Shown here piece by piece: positions 58,553 through 64,000 of a stretch of 64,000 bases of DNA (within the stretch, counting starts at the first letter, position 1; each line of letters starts with the position of its first letter). A program made the position numbers and the translations under genes. The stretch is from Atherinomorus stipes (taxonomy: Eukaryota; Chordata; Actinopteri; Atheriniformes; Atherinidae). The stretch is from NCBI GenBank assembly GCA_023101725.1, contig JALJCO010003961.1, positions 310,001 to 374,000 on the forward strand. Reading direction: 5' to 3'. The notes below the pieces were generated by a model. It saw only the letters and a program-made list of their open reading frames with translations, was not told the origin of the DNA and ran no database searches.

Positions 58553-58633
58553 GAAATTAATTAAATGAAAAATACTGTATTTATCCCAGGAGAGAAATTC
58601 GTTGTTGTTTTTCCAACAATATAACAAATATAG

Positions 58634-59387
58634 ACAAGTTTCACGGACATTTCCGTTTTACTTCTGCAGTCAATCAATTTCTGCCAAGCGCTTCCGGTCG
58701 ATAATATCTGCATTCATTTACACTGAATAGTGGTGTCTCTAAAATGGGAACATTCTCATTTGTTTCTTATAAAAGAACATGTTTTATTACTTCCTCACCT
58801 GCTACGACACTGAACTGGGAGGATAATATGATGAAATGACCTGATGTTACCACTAGCAATATATTTTTGTATTTTGCTGAGTCCTATGGTGATAAACAGG
58901 AGCGCCATAGACTTACATGGTGACGCAGTCGGCTGTGTGTTGATAGCGACACACACACGGCAGTTTAGTGTTAAACACTGAGCCAGAGTCTGGATGATTC
59001 CTATCAGAAGGCTTGAGTGGTGTTTTTTTTTTTTTTTTTTTTTTTTTGAGTTAAGGAGAATGGAGAGTTTGAGACAGCGTCTGCACCCGGTGGTCGGTCA
59101 CGTAGCTGCGTGGCTGCCATCCTACGGTGAGTTCGCTCAGTTTACAACATTCATATTTAATTGTTTTCAAAAGCTGCTGCAGCAACGTACGGCAGAAATT
59201 GTCCAAGACCGCTTTTTGGGTTTAGCAATATCCACTTTTCAGTCATCGTGTTCGGGAGCTCTTCCTATGTGTGTTGTTGATTTGCGTATGTCCTCAGTGT
59301 AAAATATCCTGTAACCGTGGTAACCGGAAGCCCTTGGCAGAAACGAGCAGACATGGCGGCTCCCGTGGTTTCGGCCGTGAAACCTGT
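58634..59387. mobile_element. DNA element with ~65-bp imperfect inverted ends in a LINE 3' UTR
   Basis: Left end ACAAGTTTCACGGAC and inverted right end ACAGGTTTCACGGCC match. About 30-40 bp further in, TTCTGCCAAGCGCTTCCGG (left, 58679-58697) is matched by TTCTGCCAAGGGCTTCCGG (right, inverted, 59324-59342). So the inverted repeats extend about 65 bp with a diverged middle. The element separates two collinear parts of a minus-strand LINE, supporting insertion. The interior is CpG-rich and holds a T25 run (59023-59047). A short frame at 59060 ends at a GTGAGT. No target duplication is convincing. Confidence 0.65.
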
Positions 59388-59459
59388 TTATACAACATAA
59401 CAATAATAAGTATAAAAACTAGCAGTGCAACAACAATAATTAGTCAGTCAGTCTTGTTC

Positions 59460-59910
59460 TTCAGGGTGATGCTGCTGGTAGGAAAGAATTTCTGTATCTC
59501 TCCGTCCTACAGCGAAACTGACGCAGCCTCCCACTGAACACACTGTTGGTTCTTCACCGTGTTGTGGAGAGGGTGGGAAGAATCCTCCATCATCTTCATC
59601 AGCTTGTGCAGCATTCTTTTTTGAACGATGAGCTCCAGCAGCTCCAGAGATCTCCCAAGCACAGAACCAGCTTTCTTGATCAGCCTGTTTAGTTTCTTCA
59701 AGTCTCTGGTTCTGATGCTGCTGCCCCAGCAGATGCTGCAAAGCTGATTGCACTTTCCACAACAGACTTGTAGAAGATCTGCAACATCTGAAATGATCTC
59801 AGCTTCCATATGAAGTAGAATCTGCTCTGACCTTTCTTGTAGTCAGTGTTGCATTTCCAGCAAAATCTGTTGTCCAGCTGAAGGTATTTGTATTTCCCCA
59901 CCATATATAC
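59460..59910 (-). pseudogene. LINE ORF2 C-terminal region
   Basis: Minus-strand coding reads CNTDYKKGQSRFYFIWKLRS, then MLQIFYKSVVESAISFAA, then CWGSSIRTRDLKKLNRLIKK with AGSVLGRSLE, and MLHKLMKMMEDSSHPL. This is the segment after the RT palm in a family of fish LINEs whose ORF2 ends in a short arginine/tyrosine-rich tail. A frameshift separates the first part from the rest (near 59760), and another near 59520 displaces the last codons. The region does not contain catalytic residues. It is a decayed 5'-truncated copy. Confidence 0.75.
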
Positions 59911-59913
59911 ATG

Positions 59914-60369
59914 TACAGTCATTCTCAAAATTATTCATACCCTCCAATTAAAGAAGGAAAAAACTCAGCTGTCAGTGAAATAAGTTGAAATTGGCAAAAG
60001 TAATAATAAATAAAAATTCTATGGAAATCATTTGATTGATTTTGAATTGTGGTTCCACAGAACTATTCAAAACAAACAAACAAAAAATAAAAAAGTAAAC
60101 AAGCATGATAAGGCTCTGAAGCTAAAATTTTGTTGAGCAACACTCTGAGGGAATCACTGCAATCAGGTGTTTTCTCTAATGTTCAAGAAGACTTCTACAC
60201 ATGTTGACTGGCATTTTGGTTCACTGGTACAATATTATATTTCACTAAATCATAATTTTGTATTTTTTTATTTATTATTAGTTCCTTTAGGTTCTTGTTA
60301 TTTGAATTACTCTTGTGAATTTAGTCTTTTCTTTCATTGGAGGTATGAATAGTTTTGCAGATGACGGTA
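59914..60369. mobile_element. Mini-Tc1 (deletion derivative) with 28-bp inverted ends
   Basis: Left end TACAGTCATTCTCAAAATTA and onward to CATACC (59914-59941), and right end GGTATGAATAGTTTTGCAGA and onward to CGGTA (60342-60369), are inverted repeats matching at 23 of 28 positions. Both ends begin with TA, the Tc1/mariner target. At 456 bp, with no transposase, it is a non-autonomous derivative of a Tc1 lineage different from the three others in this window. Confidence 0.8.
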
Positions 60370-60609
60370 TATACAGTAAATGAGAGGGGGGTGGAGAGGT
60401 GGCTGATGCAGTTGGGTGTTAACAATTCGAAACAGCTCATGTAATTTTATTTAAAGGAACAGATCATGAGGTTTAACGAGAAGTTGTTTCATTTTGAAAG
60501 GAGAAGGGAAATATGAAATATGTGTACAAACCTGTGTCTTTATTGCATTTGTATAAGAACTAAACCCTGTATGCTTTATTCTGAGCAGATGTTCAAAATA
60601 GAATTAAAA
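60370..60609. other. Unassigned sequence
   Basis: Nothing recognised. Confidence 0.5.

Positions 60610-60648
<39 letters not shown>
60610..60648. repeat. (CA)n microsatellite
   Basis: About 19 uninterrupted CA units, followed by CGTATACACA. Confidence 0.97.
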
Positions 60649-60649
<1 letters not shown>

Positions 60650-61314
60650 ATACACAGACTATAAAATTTGTTTTAGGTAGGCAGGCTGAATATGCCAAAC
60701 TTTAACTGCAGTTCATGTGAGCATAGTCAATCATAAACAGTCCAGCCATTTTATTTGGCCAACTCTGTGTTAGTGGATAGCGTTGGCACTCTGGTCACAA
60801 GCTCATAAAATTGACATGTCTGTAAATTCATGCATTTATTGACACAGATTAATAGTCGCAAAATCTTTTGCTGCATTTTCATTCAGCATTTTTTTCCCCT
60901 ACTTTCACAACCAGCTGGCCAGTTTTTGGATGTGTTTTCCAGTCAAAAGGAAGTGCTTTTCTCTATTTCTTCTCTTAAAGAAATGTGTTTTAAAAACTTG
61001 AGGTAGGATGTTACAGCCAGACTAAACACACAACAGAAAACTTTACTGTGCACAGATGCACTCTAGTCCAGTTTGAGGCCAGGAATTGAAGCCAGCGAGT
61101 CACGGCTGACTGTACGTTATGGCTGTCTGGGGGTTCTCATCTTCAGACAAGGACGGACCGTTGCATTGTGTTACAGAGAGAATATTTTTTAAGGGGCCGG
61201 GCTGAAACTTTGTAATGGTGCAAGTCCGCCTGAGTGCTTTATGTTTGCATGGGTTTCCTGCAGGCTGTCCATTACATACTGCTCAAAGTTTGTAAAAAAA
61301 AAAAAAAAAAAAAA

Positions 61315-61345
<31 letters not shown>

Positions 61346-61493
61346 GTTCTTGTGCAGCTGATTATCAGAACTTTGGTCAATTTTTACAGTTTAGTGACTT
61401 TCTCAGTAGTTTTATAAATAGTAGAGGAAAGTGGCAATTTGTTCACATTTGGTCAGTGGGGCAGCAATCTGAGAAAGAGAGGATGTTCTAATC
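60649..61493. other. Unassigned sequence with an A24/T24 inverted homopolymer
   Basis: 61294-61345 is about 24 A, then GGGA, then about 24 T: a near-perfect palindrome. The remainder has no recognised features. Confidence 0.6.
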
Positions 61494-61644
61494 AAAACCC
61501 AAATCTAAAACAGTTGGGATGCTAAAACTGTAAATAAATAATTCATTTAAAAAATAATGGCTTATGAGAGTTGCAAATCATTGCATTTTTATTTATATTT
61601 ACATCTACTGCAGCATCCCAACTTTTATTTAGAACTGGAGTTTT
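61494..61644. mobile_element. 151-bp MITE (AGTTGGGATGCT ends)
   Basis: Left AAAACCC...TCTAAA...AGTTGGGATGCT, then TGTAAATAAATAATTC. Right, inverted, is AAAACTCCAGTTCTAAATAA then AAGTTGGGATGCTGCAGTAG and TGTAAATATAAATAAA. The ends are inverted repeats of about 45 bp with indels. TTGCAAATCATTGCATTTTT (about 61572-61591) precedes the right arm, as I recall in the full family. It is probably a deletion derivative of the family seen at 13600-13970. Confidence 0.65.
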
Positions 61645-63839
61645 ATGTGAAAGAACTTATTTAGCTCAAGCTGGCAAACATGCCAGTTTGGAGGCAAGTC
61701 GGCACATGTTTCAAATAAATATAAGCGCATAGACTATCCTTAAAATTGTAAAATAATGCAAGACATTTGGAAGTAAAGCTTATTCTTGACGAAGGGGAGA
61801 AAAATGGTCAAAAGCTGGAGCTTAAAAAAAAAGGAAACTGACATAGAAAATCTCAGTTTCTGATCAGATCAAGAAAAATGTTTCTGTCTCATCTGTGTGG
61901 GGCCAATGTCAAAAATCCTTATGAAGAGTCAAGTCTAATAAAATAACATATTGATAACACACCAAACCATGTCAGCACTGCACATTTTGTGTTTGATCCA
62001 ACAAACGGAGCCATGAATCTTTCACATCAGGCCAGACGTTTCTGTGCTTGAACTGCAGCTCTAAATATGAGTTACAAGAGACAAGTTATCCACTGATGGA
62101 GCAAGTTGTTACCAGTCCACACACCATTTTTAACTGTCTCCAGCTCTGTGCTGAAATGAGATTTTGAAAAGGTAATGAATACAATATATGAACCTGACTT
62201 CTTTTATTGGGTGTTTGTATCATTGTGATCGTTTAGAAAGTAAAAAGTGTGACAGCATGCCCCAGTTTTCCCCCTGCAGACTTCTATAATGCTCTGTTTG
62301 GTTTTCCATTTATAGCTTTAAACATGTCATTTTAGCAGTTTTAAAAATATTATATTTCATTATTCAGCTTTAGAGCTCCTCACCTGGAAATTTTTTAGGT
62401 CTTAAAGATCCCAAAGCCCATCAAAGTTCTTCTGTCATCTGTTTAACTGGTTTTGAGAGTAGTTTTATGCAGCTCTACCACCCAAAAATCCAAATTGTCC
62501 TCTAATTACATTTATCTATTGAAACTTTATGAATCCATAGTTTCTAAACTAGAAAAGCATTTGCTGAGCGCAGACCTCCAGCTTACAGTAGTTCCCTGAT
62601 ATGGTCCTATCATGCAATGATAAAGAATCCTTTAAAAAAAAAAAAAAAAAAAAAAACTTCCTGGATACAGACGGTGATCAGGAGCAACACCAAAATTTAA
62701 ATAGTTCCTCCTTATGCCAATATCTACCTAAAAATTTCATTCAGATCTGTTCATAATTTTTGAGTCATCTTGCTAATGAACAGACAGACAGACATAGAAT
62801 TGCTTGTGAAAATAGTAACATTTGAGAAACTTATTTAAAACTAAGAGTTGCTGCTTTTTTATCTGGTTCATTCAGCTGAAAAGATTTCCTCAGGATCTGC
62901 TTTCTGATCCATGTGTGATCCCACCCAGCAACAGGAAGCCCTGTACATTATGGGTTAAACGTGCCATGAATTATGGGCTACACTTTTACCCCAAAAGAAA
63001 GCCCTTTCATGTCCCAAATCACTGGGCAGTGAAAGATGGAACGGCTCTCCTGTGGTTTTAGTTGATCATTTATATGGAGTTAGATGCATTGAAATGATGC
63101 AACTCCCCAATTCAAACCAAACAACTGAGCTGCAGTCCTGAGAACAAACTATCCCAGCTTTCCCAGTCTCATTTTCTCAGTTTCAGGCTCACTCGTCCCC
63201 TCCTCCCCACACTAACTAGATGTGCCAGTCACAGGACACCCTGCAGGCTCCACAGAGCATTGCCTCTGTGGGACAGATGAGGAGCAGGCTCTTTGCTGAT
63301 CAGCCTGGCTGGAAATCAGGAATGCCCTCCTTCTCCACCTCCTCATCTTTTGCAACTACCTCCTCCTCCTCCTCCTTCCTCTCCTAATGGCTCATACCAA
63401 ACCCACCAGGAGATCTGTGACCGCACCATCCTCAAACCATGAGAAGACTGCCACCAACTTCCCCAGAGGTGGAGGATTACGAGCACAAATGCTTTGCATC
63501 TGTGCACTTTTTATCTGTGCATGCCAGTACTTAGCTACATGTAATGGGAGGCGGTTTCATGTCCCGGTGAGGTTCAAGTTTCATTTAAGGAGCATGGATA
63601 TTTTAGTTTTGCTTACAGAAAAAAATCAATAATTTTTGTCACCTCAGAGTTTATAATAATTCAATTATGAATTAAACTCAAGGAGGAATTGATGCTCTGT
63701 GAACGGCACTCCGCGTGTAACTGTATCCATCAATGCACATGCTTGTTAAGAGCTTTCATTTGAAGATGCTGGAAAGATGTTTCACTACTGTTCTGGTATT
63801 TTTATTATAATGTTTTTATGAGCACATCATTATTTCTTC
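61645..63839. other. Unassigned sequence
   Basis: No gene. There is an A-run at 62634-62656 and a short (CTC)n at about 63359-63380. 63160-63440 is GC-richer with pyrimidine-rich stretches and may be single-copy. Confidence 0.5.
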
Positions 63840-63894
63840 TCTCTGTTTTCTCCCCATGCCTCAGTTTATTCTCTTTTCTTCCCGTTCTCTGCAG
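63840..63894 (+). promoter_or_regulatory. Candidate 3' splice site (polypyrimidine tract and AG)
   Basis: A C/T-rich run of about 50 bases (TTTATTCTCTTTTCTTCCCG then TTCTCTGCAG) ends in CAG at 63892-63894. No AG interrupts the last ~25 bases before it. This is as good an acceptor as a vertebrate intron normally shows, but such tracts also arise by chance in fish DNA. Confidence 0.35.
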
Positions 63895-64000
63895 GTCAGC
63901 TGGGAATGCTCTCTTTTCTCCACACAAGGAACTTTACAACTTTCTAACAGTGTTGAGACACAAAAACACTTGAGCAGAGCTGGAAAAGACTGGAAGACAA
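63895..64000 (+). CDS. Candidate partial exon, product unknown (runs off the window)
   Basis: Immediately after the putative acceptor, the first frame is open for 35 codons to the end of the window. It begins VSWECSLFSTQGT and is rich in Ser, Thr, Gln and Lys. The other two frames close quickly. I recognise no domain. Thirty-five open codons have roughly a one-in-five probability by chance, so the splice tract is the main support. It could equally be a 5' UTR exon or no exon at all. It is the only place in the window where a host exon looks plausible. Confidence 0.22.

Larger units (their letters stand above)
58548..59913 (-). mobile_element. 5'-truncated LINE, minus strand, with a DNA element in its 3' UTR
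   Basis: The right part (59388-59913) carries ORF2 C-terminal coding and the start of the 3' UTR on the minus strand. The left part (58548-58633), read on the minus strand, is CAACAACGAATTTCTCTCCT followed by GGGATAAATACAGTATTTTT. That is a typical end for this LINE type (GAATTTCCC...GGGATnAATAAAGTATTTTT). The 58634-59387 element separates them. The LINE is a jockey-group family distinct from the L2-like copies elsewhere in the window. A mini-Tc1 begins at its 5' limit. Confidence 0.7.

Noticed and set aside
1..64000. CRISPR arrays, operons, bacterial or viral genes
   Set aside because: No regularly spaced repeats, no dense gene packing and no viral protein motifs. All tandem arrays are microsatellites, and all recognisable proteins are LINE or Tc1 relics.

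Overview
This window reads as non-coding vertebrate DNA from a ray-finned fish, most likely a teleost. It is AT-rich with long simple-sequence tracts, has no operon-like gene packing, and holds many interspersed repeats of kinds I associate with teleost genomes: several Tc1-like lineages, L2/CR1-clade LINE 3' ends, a tRNA-headed SINE, and short non-autonomous DNA elements with 8-bp, TTAA, TAA or TA target-site features. No intact host protein-coding gene is supported. The only recognisable coding sequence is decayed transposon protein. Repeat-family assignments rest on remembered consensus features plus hallmarks visible in the sequence (terminal inverted repeats, target-site duplications, protein motifs); no database search was run.

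Layout. 1-3571 holds no recognised gene. 3572-3953 is a 382-bp element with 42-bp terminal inverted repeats. 4090-7255 is a plus-strand L2-like LINE, broken by an A/G-only block (4690-5215) and by a small DNA element (6714-7030). 7256-13600 is largely unassigned. 15055-17734 is a Tc1 element carrying a hAT-like insertion, which itself carries a short retroposon with a 12-bp target duplication. 19856-20000 is a (TCTA)n microsatellite. 26195-29735 has two Tc1 relics of different lineages, one of them split by an L2 tail. 32005-33527 has an L2 tail split by a 438-bp element with a perfect 8-bp duplication, then a hAT-like relic. 34351-35272 and 37833-40737 hold further DNA elements (hAT-like, TTAA-type, TAA-type).

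45791-48552 is a four-level nest: a minus-strand Tc1 relic contains a short-TIR element, which contains a hAT-like element, which contains an L2 tail. 51222-52516 is a second copy of the element seen at 6714-7030, here broken by another copy of the hAT-like element and by a SINE. 58548-60369 is a minus-strand LINE with a DNA element in its 3' UTR and a mini-Tc1 abutting its 5' side. The last 160 bases carry a good polypyrimidine tract and AG acceptor followed by a frame open to the window end.

Recognisable LINE fragments are mostly on the minus strand (8 of 9). With a candidate plus-strand acceptor at 63894, this is compatible with the window lying in a large intron, or just upstream, of a plus-strand gene; that is inference. 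I did not find a new functional system. The most rewarding material is the repeat stratigraphy, which gives relative ages and verified target-site duplications, and the extreme purine block, which may be an assembly problem.
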